Shown here piece after piece: positions 51,301 to 59,853 of a stretch of DNA of 64,000 bases. The first letter of the stretch is position 1. Every line of letters begins with the position of its first letter. The DNA lies in the NCBI GenBank assembly GCA_017463155.1, contig JAFTPT010000053.1, positions 62,001 to 126,000 of the forward strand. The letters are read 5' to 3'. The notes under the pieces were generated by a model that was given only the letters and a program-made list of their open reading frames with translations, was not told the DNA's origin and searched no databases. This DNA comes from Blautia sp. (GTDB lineage Bacteria; Bacillota; Clostridia; Lachnospirales; Lachnospiraceae). The translations under genes and the position numbers were made by a program.

Positions 51301-51491
51301 GCTATGAGATCATGCTGCCGGTGCTGAACCGGCGCCCGAAGGCTGTCCGGGCGCTCCTGATCCTTCTCGGAGCACCGGAGATCTTCGGGCAGAAGGTCCG
51401 GAAAAACATCGGATTGTCCGGACGCGCCGGAAGGGAAGAGGATAAAACCGGAAAATACCTGCAGCCGGATGGAAAGGGGAGATCAGAGTGA
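48390..51491 (+). CDS. GT2 glycosyltransferase fused to HAD-like domain and a third conserved region
   Basis: A 1033-residue multidomain protein. Residues 8-240 are a GT-A family 2 glycosyltransferase (ISVIIPVYNTEKYVERC, VNDGS, and the metal-binding D95-S-D-D98). Residues 340-560 are a HAD-like phosphatase domain: nucleophile D347 in SFDLFDTLLVRP, T465 in LFTTDMYL, K500, and D524-D525 in HIGDDWEKD. Residues 590-1030 have no named fold, but carry LYFCGRDGYLLHKAF and YLPVSRRALLPV, segments seen with HAD domains in polysaccharide loci. The protein can thus add a sugar and process a phosphorylated intermediate. It overlaps the methyltransferase by 8 bp and the kinase by 4 bp. Confidence 0.87.
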   Translation: MDNTGKGRISVIIPVYNTEKYVERCIESVMRQTWEDLEILVVNDGSEGNIGTLLRRYMEEDPRIRLLSHDRNQGLYRARLTGVQAAAGDYIGFVDSDDYVSEDYFRTLLLKAGDTGADIVIGRTVREENGQRFVYNLHEACLPKETLQVNEIQDLFFGQEFRCYAWHTMWNKLYTRKLWERCLPFLSECRSHIVMGEDILFSTVLLDEADRLAAVFEEAYFYCANEDACTAGNGLTPARIRKIASDLSEVFRTGERYLEERGAGPEIREHFRNGQRFYSSMWRQTVRECLSEREQKECRKSLALLGSPLPDPVYCGYMESLRTPWEGRLSYLKKKIDDPRYSCISFDLFDTLLVRPFGRPEDLFLLLDEPYRRISGGHARFSDLRKRGEAEARASLIKEHPDREDVTLDEIYEVICRDYAVTQQTAERMKGLEKELEIRYTEAREAGRSLYRRAVFRGKRILFTTDMYLTADTIRKILARCGYNGPDGLYISSGERKCKKTGGLFLRILEKEKLKPEQILHIGDDWEKDVEGAAMAGITAVFFPKASEVFSGRITGCVTNRCGSLGLTLKGSRWDPGQAFSPGAAAMRGLAAQQYFDDPYRLFHPGSDLNMDPSFLGWYAVGMHLLGLCRWLLGEAEKDGIRNLYFCGRDGYLLHKAFLVCTEGRVTGIRTGYLPVSRRALLPVMVKTRTDFYQLPVDPLAQTPEGMLRLLSFCSRVYAPETRRRELCRAGIPPKEPFPDRSSYEAFIGFFLDHWYDEKKHEDARALVKRFYSRIRENSGIFDMGYSGRIPEALCEASGQRLKVYYVHEEPADTGFRKMDGRMEISSFYPFRPAVTGLLREYLLSEPSGSCVGFAERENEVVPVFERMSEDAGETVMLRCMQRNALLFVRRYMELLGDAGEAMSFLPEEVSLPFEGVLSGLSAADTRMYGKAVFEDLLYGGSRRIRVEAFAREKPGPGEKEQAAAPDTRSSYEIMLPVLNRRPKAVRALLILLGAPEIFGQKVRKNIGLSGRAGREEDKTGKYLQPDGKGRSE

Positions 51492-53137
51492 GACAGACGA
51501 ATACCGGCCTGTGCCTTGCCTGCATGCGGGAACTTCCCGAGGGCACGACGATCTGTCCGTCCTGCGGGTATGACAGCCGGAAATATGTACCAAAGCAGGA
51601 ATACCTGCGGCCGCTGGAGCTGCTGCACGGGAAATACAGGATCGGCCGCTGTCTCGGACAGGGAGGCTTCGGGATCACATATACCGCGCTGGACGAGGAC
51701 CTGATGATCCGGACAGCGGTCAAGGAGCTCTTTATCCGGGAGGTAAGCTTCCGGGAGGAGGACAGGCGGACGGTCGGCTGCGTGGCCAAGGACCGGGCTT
51801 TGTTTGAAGAAAACCGGAAGAGATTCCTGCAGGAGGCCAGGATCCTGGCCATGATCCGGCAGCATGAGGAGGAAGGGATCGTAGGAGTCAGGGAGCACTT
51901 TGAGGAGAACGGGACGGCATACCTGGTCATGGAATTCCTGGACGGGACCACCGTAAAGGAAATCTGCCGGCAGAAGCAGCCGGACCCTGAGACGATCTGC
52001 CGGTGGATGAAGCCGGTCGCCCGTGCACTGACAAGGCTGCATCAGTTCGGCGTGGTACACGGGGACATCAGCCCGGACAATATCATGCTTTTACGGGACG
52101 GAAGAGTCAGGCTGCTGGATTTCGGAGGCGCGTATGTGAAGGGAGAAAGGATGGAACCGATCGTCTCCTTCAAGCGGGGCTACACCGCGGAGGAACAGTA
52201 CGGGGACAGGGGAAACATCGGTCCCTGGACGGACGTCTACGCCTTCGCCGCGACCTTGTACTATTGCCTGATGGGCAATCCGCCGCCGGACGCGATCCAG
52301 CGGAAAAGGGGGCTTGGCATGCCCTCCCTTCCAAGACGCACGCTGAAGATCCGGAAAAGTGAGGAGGCGGCTCTTTTTAAGGGGCTGGCGGTAGAGCCGG
52401 AGGACCGGTACCAGACGATCGAGGACTTCTGGAATGCCTTTGACAGGCGGAGAAAACGCCCTTACGGGAAAGCGCTCCTGTTGACCGTGGCTGCCCTGCT
52501 GGCTTTTTCGGCAGGATATCCGCCGGCCAGGGAAAAGATCGTCGAGAGAGTACAGATAATAACGAGAGCGGAAGACATCCGGGAGGAAAGCATGGCAGAA
52601 ACTCCGGCAGAGCCGTCAGAAGAGAAGGCAGAGGATGTGAAGGAGCAGAGGCAGGATCTGTCCATGTACCGGGAAGGTGATCCGATCACGGATCTCGGGG
52701 GCACAGCCACGCTCGTATCTGCCATGGACGGCAGCCTCGTGTGGGCGGTCTCCCAGGATCCTTCCCTTGCGGAACCGGAGATGATCCTCTGGACGCAGGT
52801 CTGGGATGAGACCCAGCAGTTCGACATTGTCCCTCAGGAGGACGGAAGCTGCCGGATCCGGCAGCACGGGGAGACAGAACGCTGGCTAGAACTGGAGCCG
52901 GATTACGGCCGTCTCCTTCTTCGGGAGGCGGAGGATAACGAGAGACAGCATTTCCGCATCTTTTACGGAGGATACGGACTATGCCTGCTCCAGTGCACGG
53001 ACGGACGGATCATCGGATACAGCCCCGGGGAAAACGAAGCCCTGGGGATCAGCCTGACCGCCAGGGCGTACGAGGATTTCGAGGACAGCCGTCTGGAAAA
53101 ATGGCGGATCGACTTTGCGGGGGAAAATCTGAAATAA
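51488..53137 (+). CDS. Ser/Thr protein kinase with zinc ribbon, membrane segment and ricin-like external domain
   Basis: A 549-residue protein starting at a GTG that overlaps the glycosyltransferase stop (GTGA). A zinc ribbon (C9, C12, C23, C26) precedes an Hanks-type kinase: GQGGFGITY (57-65), K79, H191-G-D193 in HGDISPDNIML, and D211-F-G213. One membrane segment lies at 328-343. Outside the membrane, residues 400-545 form three repeats ending QQFDI, QHFRI and EKWRI, close to the QxW signature of ricin-type beta-trefoil lectins. The kinase acts in the cytoplasm and the lectin faces out. Translational coupling to the glycan operon suggests that it monitors the exported sugar; see findings. 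Confidence 0.87.
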   Translation: MRQTNTGLCLACMRELPEGTTICPSCGYDSRKYVPKQEYLRPLELLHGKYRIGRCLGQGGFGITYTALDEDLMIRTAVKELFIREVSFREEDRRTVGCVAKDRALFEENRKRFLQEARILAMIRQHEEEGIVGVREHFEENGTAYLVMEFLDGTTVKEICRQKQPDPETICRWMKPVARALTRLHQFGVVHGDISPDNIMLLRDGRVRLLDFGGAYVKGERMEPIVSFKRGYTAEEQYGDRGNIGPWTDVYAFAATLYYCLMGNPPPDAIQRKRGLGMPSLPRRTLKIRKSEEAALFKGLAVEPEDRYQTIEDFWNAFDRRRKRPYGKALLLTVAALLAFSAGYPPAREKIVERVQIITRAEDIREESMAETPAEPSEEKAEDVKEQRQDLSMYREGDPITDLGGTATLVSAMDGSLVWAVSQDPSLAEPEMILWTQVWDETQQFDIVPQEDGSCRIRQHGETERWLELEPDYGRLLLREAEDNERQHFRIFYGGYGLCLLQCTDGRIIGYSPGENEALGISLTARAYEDFEDSRLEKWRIDFAGENLK

Positions 53138-53169
53138 TTCTAAACAATCTTAAATATCCATAGCAGGAC

Positions 53170-53198
53170 TTGCGTTTTCAATATGCCTGTGCTATCTT
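53170..53198 (+). promoter_or_regulatory. Promoter of ftsH
   Basis: TTGCGT (53170-53175), 17-bp spacer, TATCTT (53193-53198), 34 bp before the chosen start. The preceding kinase gene has no visible terminator, so read-through from the glycan operon is possible. Confidence 0.55.
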
Positions 53199-53231
53199 AC
53201 GTATAACATGATTACGGAGGATGGCACAGGC

Positions 53232-55079
53232 ATGAGATTTAATGAACAAAAACCGAAAAAGCCGCTTTATGTGTACTACCTGATCGCCCTGGTGGCGGTC
53301 GTCCTGATCAATCTGCTTATCATGCCGAACCTGTTCGGAAAGCAGGTGGAGACGACGAACTACAGTGCTTTTCTGGATGCGGTGGATGATAGGGATGTGA
53401 TCCGCGCGGAGGTGCAGGACACCTATATCTTCTACGTCGTGGAGGATGAAAACGGCGGGGAGAAGGTCTGCCGGACCGTACGGATGGATGATCCCAACCT
53501 GGTGGAACGGCTGCATAAGACCGGGACGGCCATGGAGGCGGTGAACACCCAGAAGCAGAACCTGCTGCTGAGCCTGATCGCCGGCTATGTAATCCCCATC
53601 GGCATCTTTCTGCTGATCGGCCACTGGCTCAGCAAAAAGATGATGAACTCCATGGGCGGGGCCGGCGGAATGATGTCCTTCGGAAAGAGCAATGCGAAGG
53701 TCTACGTCAAGTCCACCACCGGGATCAAATTCAGCGATGTGGCCGGTGAAGACGAAGCCAAGGAGCTGCTGACGGAGATCGTCGACTACCTGCACAATCC
53801 CCGCAAGTATTCGGAGATCGGGGCTTCGATGCCCAAGGGCGCTTTGCTTGTAGGCCCTCCGGGAACCGGCAAGACGCTCCTTGCGAAGGCAGTCGCCGGT
53901 GAGGCGGACGTGCCGTTCTTCTCGATCTCCGGTTCGGAATTTGTGGAGATGTTCGTGGGCATGGGCGCGGCCAAGGTGCGTGATCTCTTTAAACAGGCCA
54001 ATGAAAAGGCACCCTGCATCGTGTTTATCGACGAGATCGATACCGTCGGGAAAAAGCGTGACGGCAGCGGACTGGCCGGAAACGATGAGAGGGAGCAGAC
54101 CCTGAACCAGCTTCTGGCGGAGATGGACGGCTTTGACGGTTCCAAGGGCGTCGTGATCCTGGCAGCGACCAACCGTCCGGACTCCCTGGATCCGGCACTG
54201 CTTCGTCCGGGCCGTTTTGACCGGAGGATCCCCGTGGAGCTTCCTGACCTGAAGGGCCGGGAGGAGATCCTGAAAGTCCATGCCAAAAAGATCAAGGTCT
54301 CGGATACCGTCCGGTTCGAGGATATCGCCAAGGCGGCGGCCGGGGCTTCCGGCGCGGAGCTTGCGAACATCGTCAACGAGGCTGCCCTCCGGGCGGTCAG
54401 AGACGGCCGGAAATTTGCGACCCAGGCCGACTTCGAGGAGAGCATCGAGGTGGTCATTGCCGGATATCAGAAAAAGAGCCGCGTTCTTTCCAACAAGGAG
54501 AAGCTGATCGTGGCCTACCACGAGATCGGGCACGCCCTGGTGGCGGCCAGACAGACCGATTCCGCGCCGGTCCACAAGATCACCATCATCCCGAGGACCT
54601 CCGGCGCTCTCGGCTATACCATGCAGGTGGATGAACAGGAGCATTATCTGATGACCCGGGAGGAACTGGAGAACAAGATCGCCACGTTTACGGGCGGCCG
54701 TGCGGCGGAGGAGCTGATCTTCCATTCGATCACGACCGGGGCGGCCAATGACATCGAGCAGGCGACCAGGCTCGCCCGCGCCATGATCTCGCGGTACGGC
54801 ATGAGCGATGAGTTCGATATGGTGGCCATGGAGAACGTTACGAACCAGTACCTGGGCGGCGATGCTTCCCTCAGCTGTTCGTTCGAGACCCAGACGCTCC
54901 TGGACCGGAAGGTGGTCGAGCTTGTCCGCACCCAGCACGAAAAGGCATACAAAATCCTGGAGGAGAATATCGGAAAGCTCCACGAGCTCGCCAAATACCT
55001 CTACGAGCATGAGACGATCACGGGTGAAGAATTCATGGACATCCTCGCAAAGCCCGCCGAAATCCCGGCCCAGGCCTGA
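53232..55079 (+). CDS. ftsH: ATP-dependent zinc metalloprotease FtsH
   Basis: A 615-residue membrane protease that extracts and degrades misfolded or regulatory proteins. ATG 53232 is favoured with CGGAGG 11 nt upstream; an upstream ATG at 53208 precedes that site. Membrane segments lie at about 12-31 and 111-130. The AAA domain has Walker [11 protein letters not shown] (208-217), Walker B FIDEID and the second region of homology [20 protein letters not shown]. The zinc site is HEIGH in [11 protein letters not shown], with the third ligand in the downstream acidic segment. It has its own promoter and is followed by another one. Confidence 0.96.
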   Translation: MRFNEQKPKKPLYVYYLIALVAVVLINLLIMPNLFGKQVETTNYSAFLDAVDDRDVIRAEVQDTYIFYVVEDENGGEKVCRTVRMDDPNLVERLHKTGTAMEAVNTQKQNLLLSLIAGYVIPIGIFLLIGHWLSKKMMNSMGGAGGMMSFGKSNAKVYVKSTTGIKFSDVAGEDEAKELLTEIVDYLHNPRKYSEIGASMPKGALLVGPPGTGKTLLAKAVAGEADVPFFSISGSEFVEMFVGMGAAKVRDLFKQANEKAPCIVFIDEIDTVGKKRDGSGLAGNDEREQTLNQLLAEMDGFDGSKGVVILAATNRPDSLDPALLRPGRFDRRIPVELPDLKGREEILKVHAKKIKVSDTVRFEDIAKAAAGASGAELANIVNEAALRAVRDGRKFATQADFEESIEVVIAGYQKKSRVLSNKEKLIVAYHEIGHALVAARQTDSAPVHKITIIPRTSGALGYTMQVDEQEHYLMTREELENKIATFTGGRAAEELIFHSITTGAANDIEQATRLARAMISRYGMSDEFDMVAMENVTNQYLGGDASLSCSFETQTLLDRKVVELVRTQHEKAYKILEENIGKLHELAKYLYEHETITGEEFMDILAKPAEIPAQA

Positions 55080-55087
55080 CAAAGAGG

Positions 55088-55116
55088 TTGTTTCACCCCG
55101 CAAGTTATGCTAAAAT
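55088..55116 (+). promoter_or_regulatory. Promoter of the DUF853 ATPase operon
   Basis: TTGTTT (55088-55093), 17-bp spacer, TAAAAT (55111-55116) preceded by TGC (extended -10). It begins right after the ftsH stop and is followed by an 87-nt leader without clear structure. Confidence 0.7.
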
Positions 55117-55203
55117 ATGGATAAATGGAAGGTAACAGAGATTTCTCCGGAACTCTCCGCTGCCTTCTTTTTTCGAATGGAAAGCTAAGATGGAGGAAAA
55201 GAT

Positions 55204-56829
55204 ATGTATCGAGACGGAATGCTCTGGATCGGCCAGGCACAGAATGAAACCAAGGACAGAGTGTGCATCATACCGAAAATGGCGAATCGCCACGGGCTTA
55301 TCTCGGGCGCTACGGGTACCGGCAAGACCATCACCCTGAAGGTGCTCGCCGAGTCCTTCAGCGACTGCGGTGTGCCGGTGTTTCTGGCGGATGTGAAGGG
55401 AGATCTGGCCAGTATGTGCCAGCCCGGCGTTGACACGGAGGATATGCAGAAAAGGATCGCGAAATTCGGACTGGATCCTTTTGTCTATACATCCTACCCG
55501 ACCTGTATCTGGGATGTGCTGGGTGAATCCGGACATCCGCTGCGGACGACGATCTCGGAGATGGGGCCGCTTCTTCTTGCGTCTCTCCTCGAACTGAACG
55601 ATACGCAGACCGACGTGCTGACGATCGTGTTCAAGATCGCGGATGACAACGGCCTGCTGCTCCTCGACATCAAAGACCTCCGTCTGATGCTGGAGTATGT
55701 CGGCCAGAATCTGAAGGATTATACACTGACCTACGGAAATATCACCAGGCAGACGCTGGGGGCCATCTCCAGAAGCCTGATCTCCCTGGAGGAGCAGGGC
55801 GGAGACCGGTTCTTCGGGGAGCCCGCCCTCGATATCCGTGACTGGATGCGAAACGACGTGCAGGGGCGCGGCTACATCAATGTGCTGCACTGCGCCAAGC
55901 TGATCAACACGCCGAAGCTCTATGCGACCTTCATGCTCTGGATGCTTTCGGAGCTTTTTGAGGAAATGCCGGAAGCCGGCGATCTCGATAAGCCGAGGAT
56001 GGTCTTTTTCTTTGATGAGGCGCATCTGTTCTTCAACAATGCTTCCCGGCCGCTGCTTGAGAAGATCGAACAGGTCGTCAAGCTGATCCGTTCAAAGGGC
56101 ATCGGCATCTACTTTATCACTCAGACGCCCTCCGATGTGCCCGACGGGGTGCTGAGCCAGCTGAGCAACCGCGTACAGCATGCGCTCCGTGCCTATACGC
56201 CGGCCGATATGAAGGCGGTCCGGGCCGCGGCCCAGACCTTCCGGGCCAATCCCGCATTCAGTACGGAGGAGGTCATCACCCAGCTGGGCGTCGGCGAGGC
56301 ATTGATCTCTTTCCTTGATGAGGAAGGAAGGCCCTCCGTGGTGGAACAGTGCAAGGTGCTGCCGCCGCAGAGCCGTATGGGAGCTATCGAGGACGCGGAG
56401 CGCTATACCTGCCTGCTTCAGGACGGGATGGCGGCCAGGTATGACACCGCCGTGGACAGGGAATCCGCCTACGAGATCCTGAAGGCCCGCTTCGATGAAG
56501 CCGAAGAGGAAGCCAGGAGGATCGAGGAGGAGAAGATCCGCGAGGCGGAAGAGAAGGAACGTCAGAAGGAAGAAGAACGCCTGCGCAAGGAACAGGAAAA
56601 AGAAGAACGCGAGCGTAAACGGGAAGAGGAACGCCTGGAACGGGAGCGCAGAAGGGAAGAGGAAAGGCTCGAACGGGAGCGCAGACGCGAGGAAGAGCGG
56701 GAAGCCCGGGAACAGGCAAAGAAGACGGCGGCTCTCCAGAAGGGGATCAGCACGGCGGTCAATACCTTTGCGAGGGAGGCGACCAAGTCCATCGTGCGCG
56801 GACTTTTCGGGAACCGTAAAAGAAGATAA
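55204..56829 (+). CDS. HerA-like DUF853 ATPase with charged C-terminal coiled coil
   Basis: A 541-residue protein of the DUF853 family, related to HerA/FtsK-type translocases. Walker A ISGATGTGKTITLKVL lies near residue 32, followed by LADVKGDLASMCQPG, a family hallmark; Walker B is MVFFFDEAHLFF near residue 263 and a sensor-like IYFITQTPSDVPDG near 303. Residues 425-515 are an almost pure E/R/K heptad-like tract, predicted to be a long helix, and the C-terminus is basic (GNRKRR). It may act on DNA or on a membrane complex; no role is settled. GGAGGAAAAG precedes ATG. Confidence 0.88.
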   Translation: MYRDGMLWIGQAQNETKDRVCIIPKMANRHGLISGATGTGKTITLKVLAESFSDCGVPVFLADVKGDLASMCQPGVDTEDMQKRIAKFGLDPFVYTSYPTCIWDVLGESGHPLRTTISEMGPLLLASLLELNDTQTDVLTIVFKIADDNGLLLLDIKDLRLMLEYVGQNLKDYTLTYGNITRQTLGAISRSLISLEEQGGDRFFGEPALDIRDWMRNDVQGRGYINVLHCAKLINTPKLYATFMLWMLSELFEEMPEAGDLDKPRMVFFFDEAHLFFNNASRPLLEKIEQVVKLIRSKGIGIYFITQTPSDVPDGVLSQLSNRVQHALRAYTPADMKAVRAAAQTFRANPAFSTEEVITQLGVGEALISFLDEEGRPSVVEQCKVLPPQSRMGAIEDAERYTCLLQDGMAARYDTAVDRESAYEILKARFDEAEEEARRIEEEKIREAEEKERQKEEERLRKEQEKEERERKREEERLERERRREEERLERERRREEEREAREQAKKTAALQKGISTAVNTFAREATKSIVRGLFGNRKRR

Positions 56830-56847
56830 ACAAAGAGAGGGCATTTC

Positions 56848-57192
56848 ATGGATTGTCAGAATGCAGAGGGACTGGTCGACAGATACATAGCCAAGACGCT
56901 CGATACGCAGACGATGGCGGAGTTCCTGGAGCATATCGAGTCCTGTCCGTCCTGCTACCAGGAGCTGGAGACCAGCTTTATGGTCACTGCCGCCATGCAG
57001 CACCTGTCCGACGAGGAGGATACGGACCTGGATTTCCGCAGGCTTCTTGAGCAGGACCTGAAACGGGCGCGATACCATATCATTCTTTCGCAGGTTCTGC
57101 GTTTCCTGCGGATTTGCCTGTACCTTCTGCTGGCGGCAGGTCTTACGCAGGTCATCCTGATGCTGATCGTGGAGGTGAATAAACTGCTATGA
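56848..57192 (+). CDS. Small membrane protein with anti-sigma-type zinc finger (zf-HC2)
   Basis: A 114-residue protein. Near residues 28-36 the H-x3-C-x2-C motif (HIESCPSC) is that of zinc-containing anti-sigma factors; a preceding C3 or nearby residue would complete the site. A charged middle part is followed by one membrane segment near residues 87-110 (LYLLLAAGLTQVILMLIVEV). No sigma-factor gene lies beside it, so the anti-sigma role is unproven. It is placed between the DUF853 gene (18 bp) and polA (4 bp overlap), suggesting co-expression. Confidence 0.75.
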   Translation: MDCQNAEGLVDRYIAKTLDTQTMAEFLEHIESCPSCYQELETSFMVTAAMQHLSDEEDTDLDFRRLLEQDLKRARYHIILSQVLRFLRICLYLLLAAGLTQVILMLIVEVNKLL

Positions 57193-59828
57193 ACCGGAAA
57201 ATACTACTGATCGACGGGCACAGTATCATCAACAGGGCATTTTACGGTCTGCCGGATCTGACAAACGGGGAGGGGGTCCACACAGGGGCCGTCTACGGGT
57301 TCCTTACGATCCTTTTCCGCATTCTCGAGGAGGAAAAGCCGGACTATCTGGCGGTGGCCTTTGATGTGCATGCGCCGACCTTCCGCCATAAGATGTATGA
57401 GGCCTACAAGGGTACGCGTCACGCGATGCCGGAGGAACTGCGCTCGCAGGTACCGCTGATGCAGGAGATGCTGCGGAGCATGGGCGTATCCATCGCGACC
57501 CTGGAGGGATACGAGGCGGACGATGTGATCGGGACACTGGCCAGACGGTCGGAGGCGCAGGGGATCGATGTGACGATCCTTTCCGGAGACCGGGATCTGC
57601 TCCAGCTGGTGACGGACCATGTCATGGTACGGCTCCCGAAGACCGTAAAGGGACAGACGACGATCGAGGATTATCATCCGCAGCAGGTACTGGACAGATT
57701 CCAGGTGACGCCGCCGCAGATCATCGACCTGAAAGCCCTGATGGGGGACTCCTCCGACAATATTCCGGGTATTCCCGGAGTCGGGGAGAAGACCGCCACG
57801 AAGATCATCGTGGAATACGGTACGATCGAGAACGCCCACGACCATCTTGAAGAGATAAAGCCCAACCGGGCCATGGAGTCCCTCAGGGATCATTATGATC
57901 TGGCCGTGCTCAGCAAGACGCTGGCCACGATCATGACCGACAGCCCGGTGGAATTCGATTATGAAAAAGCAAAGCTCGGCAGCCTGTTCACACCGGAAGC
58001 CTACGAGCTGTGCAAACGCCTCGAGTTCAAGAACCTGCTCGGCAGGTTCGGGGAGGAGGCGGCCAGAAACACACTGGAGGAGCTGGAGTTTTTTGTCTGT
58101 GAGGATCTGAACGGCTGCGAAGCTCTGTTCGAAAAGGCCGCGGCGTGCCCGCATGTGGGTACGGCTCTTCTGGCGGATGAGAGCGGGGTCTATGAGGCGG
58201 CCGTCTGCCTCGGCGAGAAGGAAGTCTACGGGATCCCGGTGCAGGGCTTCCTGACCGGAGAATACCTGTCCGGTAAGCTGGCCGGCCTGTCCGGGCGTAC
58301 GATCCTTTCGTCCATGGACGTCAAGAGCATGCTGAAACATGCCGATCTGTCCGGGCCCTCGGGCGTGTTTGACTGCGGCGTGGCGGCCTATCTTCTGAAT
58401 CCGCTGAAGTCCGCCTACACATACGACGATATCGCCAAGGAGTATCTGAACGGAAGGCTCCTGCCCTCGAGGGAGGACCTGCTCGGAAAGATGACATACG
58501 AAAGGGCGGCGGAGGAAAACCCGGAGGGCCTTCACCGGCTTGGCTGCCACATGGCCTACGTGGCCTTTGCGGCGAGGGAACCGCTTGCGGCCGCACTTCG
58601 CGAAACGGGCATGTACCCGGTCTATGAGGAGATCGAAAACCCGCTGATCTTTACGCTTGATTCCATGGAAAAGGCAGGGATCCGCGTAAAAGGGGAAGAA
58701 CTGAAGGAATACGGCAGCAGGCTGCAGGTACGGATCAAGGAACTCGAAAAAGAGATCTGCGCGAAGGCCGGTGAAGAATTCAATATCAATTCGCCGAAGC
58801 AGCTCGGCGTGATCCTCTTTGAAAAGATGGGGATCAAGGGCGGCAAGAAGACGAAGACCGGCTACTCGACGGCAGCGGATATCCTCGAAAAGCTGGCTCC
58901 CGAGCAGCCGATCATCCGGGATATCCTGGAGTACCGGCAGCTGACCAAGCTGAAATCCACCTACGCGGACGGACTGGCGGATGTGATCGCGGAGGACGGA
59001 AGGATCCATTCCACCTTCAACCAGACGATCACGGCGACCGGCCGGATCAGCAGTACGGAGCCGAATCTGCAGAATATCCCCGTGCGGATGGAGCTCGGCC
59101 GGGAGATCCGCAAGGTGTTTGTGCCTGACGACGGATGTGTTTTCCTGGATGCGGATTATTCGCAGATCGAACTGCGCGTCCTGGCGCATATGTCCGGTGA
59201 TGAGAACCTGATCCAGGCCTACAGGGAGGCACAGGACATACACAGGCTGACGGCTTCCCAGGTATTCCACGTGCCCTTTGACGAGGTCACATCCCTGCAG
59301 AGGCGGAACGCGAAGGCTGTCAATTTCGGGATCGTGTACGGGATCAGCTCCTTCGGGCTGAGCCAGGACCTGAGTATTACCCGGAAGGAAGCAGCGGAAT
59401 ACATCGAAAAGTACTTTGAGACCTACCCGAAGATCAAGGAATTCCTTGACAGATCCGTGGAGGACGCGAAGGAGAAGGGATATGCCGTCACCATGTTCGG
59501 GCGGAGACGCCCCGTACCGGAGCTTTCCTCCAGCAATTTCATGCAGCGGTCCTTCGGAGAGAGGGTCGCGATGAATTCCCCGATCCAGGGGACGGCGGCG
59601 GACATCATCAAGATCGCCATGAACCGTGTTTATGAGCGGCTTAAGAAAGAAGGCCTCCGTTCAAGGCTTGTGCTGCAGGTCCATGATGAACTGCTGATCG
59701 AGACATACAGGGACGAGCAGGAACGCGTGGCGGCGATCCTGACGGAAGAGATGACCGGCGCGGCCAGCCTGAAGGTGGAACTGGAAGTGGATATGCATGC
59801 CGGGGAGACCTGGTATGATGCCAAATAA
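57189..59828 (+). CDS. polA: DNA polymerase I
   Basis: An 879-residue PolA for gap filling and primer removal. Residues 1-290 are the 5'-3' exonuclease (LLIDGHSIINRAFYGL, GYEADDVIGTLA, DRDLLQL, GIPGVGEKTA). Residues 300-470 occupy the place of the 3'-5' exonuclease but lack its DEDD motifs, so proofreading is probably absent, as in many Firmicutes. Residues 490-879 are the polymerase: motif A FLDADYSQIELRVLAH, motif B RRNAKAVNFGIVYG and motif C LQVHDELLIE. It overlaps the small zinc-finger gene by 4 bp and ends 25 bp before coaE. Confidence 0.97.
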   Translation: MNRKILLIDGHSIINRAFYGLPDLTNGEGVHTGAVYGFLTILFRILEEEKPDYLAVAFDVHAPTFRHKMYEAYKGTRHAMPEELRSQVPLMQEMLRSMGVSIATLEGYEADDVIGTLARRSEAQGIDVTILSGDRDLLQLVTDHVMVRLPKTVKGQTTIEDYHPQQVLDRFQVTPPQIIDLKALMGDSSDNIPGIPGVGEKTATKIIVEYGTIENAHDHLEEIKPNRAMESLRDHYDLAVLSKTLATIMTDSPVEFDYEKAKLGSLFTPEAYELCKRLEFKNLLGRFGEEAARNTLEELEFFVCEDLNGCEALFEKAAACPHVGTALLADESGVYEAAVCLGEKEVYGIPVQGFLTGEYLSGKLAGLSGRTILSSMDVKSMLKHADLSGPSGVFDCGVAAYLLNPLKSAYTYDDIAKEYLNGRLLPSREDLLGKMTYERAAEENPEGLHRLGCHMAYVAFAAREPLAAALRETGMYPVYEEIENPLIFTLDSMEKAGIRVKGEELKEYGSRLQVRIKELEKEICAKAGEEFNINSPKQLGVILFEKMGIKGGKKTKTGYSTAADILEKLAPEQPIIRDILEYRQLTKLKSTYADGLADVIAEDGRIHSTFNQTITATGRISSTEPNLQNIPVRMELGREIRKVFVPDDGCVFLDADYSQIELRVLAHMSGDENLIQAYREAQDIHRLTASQVFHVPFDEVTSLQRRNAKAVNFGIVYGISSFGLSQDLSITRKEAAEYIEKYFETYPKIKEFLDRSVEDAKEKGYAVTMFGRRRPVPELSSSNFMQRSFGERVAMNSPIQGTAADIIKIAMNRVYERLKKEGLRSRLVLQVHDELLIETYRDEQERVAAILTEEMTGAASLKVELEVDMHAGETWYDAK

Positions 59829-59853
59829 GACAAAGTCTTCATGGAGTGACAGG

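Noticed and set aside
53178..55103. A 641-codon minus-strand frame opposite ftsH
   Set aside because: FtsH has all motifs on the plus strand; the antisense frame has none.
58080..58600. Working 3'-5' proofreading domain in PolA
   Set aside because: The DxE and other exonuclease motifs expected there are not found, so I describe it as degenerate.
57204..59270. A 688-codon minus-strand frame opposite polA
   Set aside because: A shadow of the G+C-rich third positions of polA.
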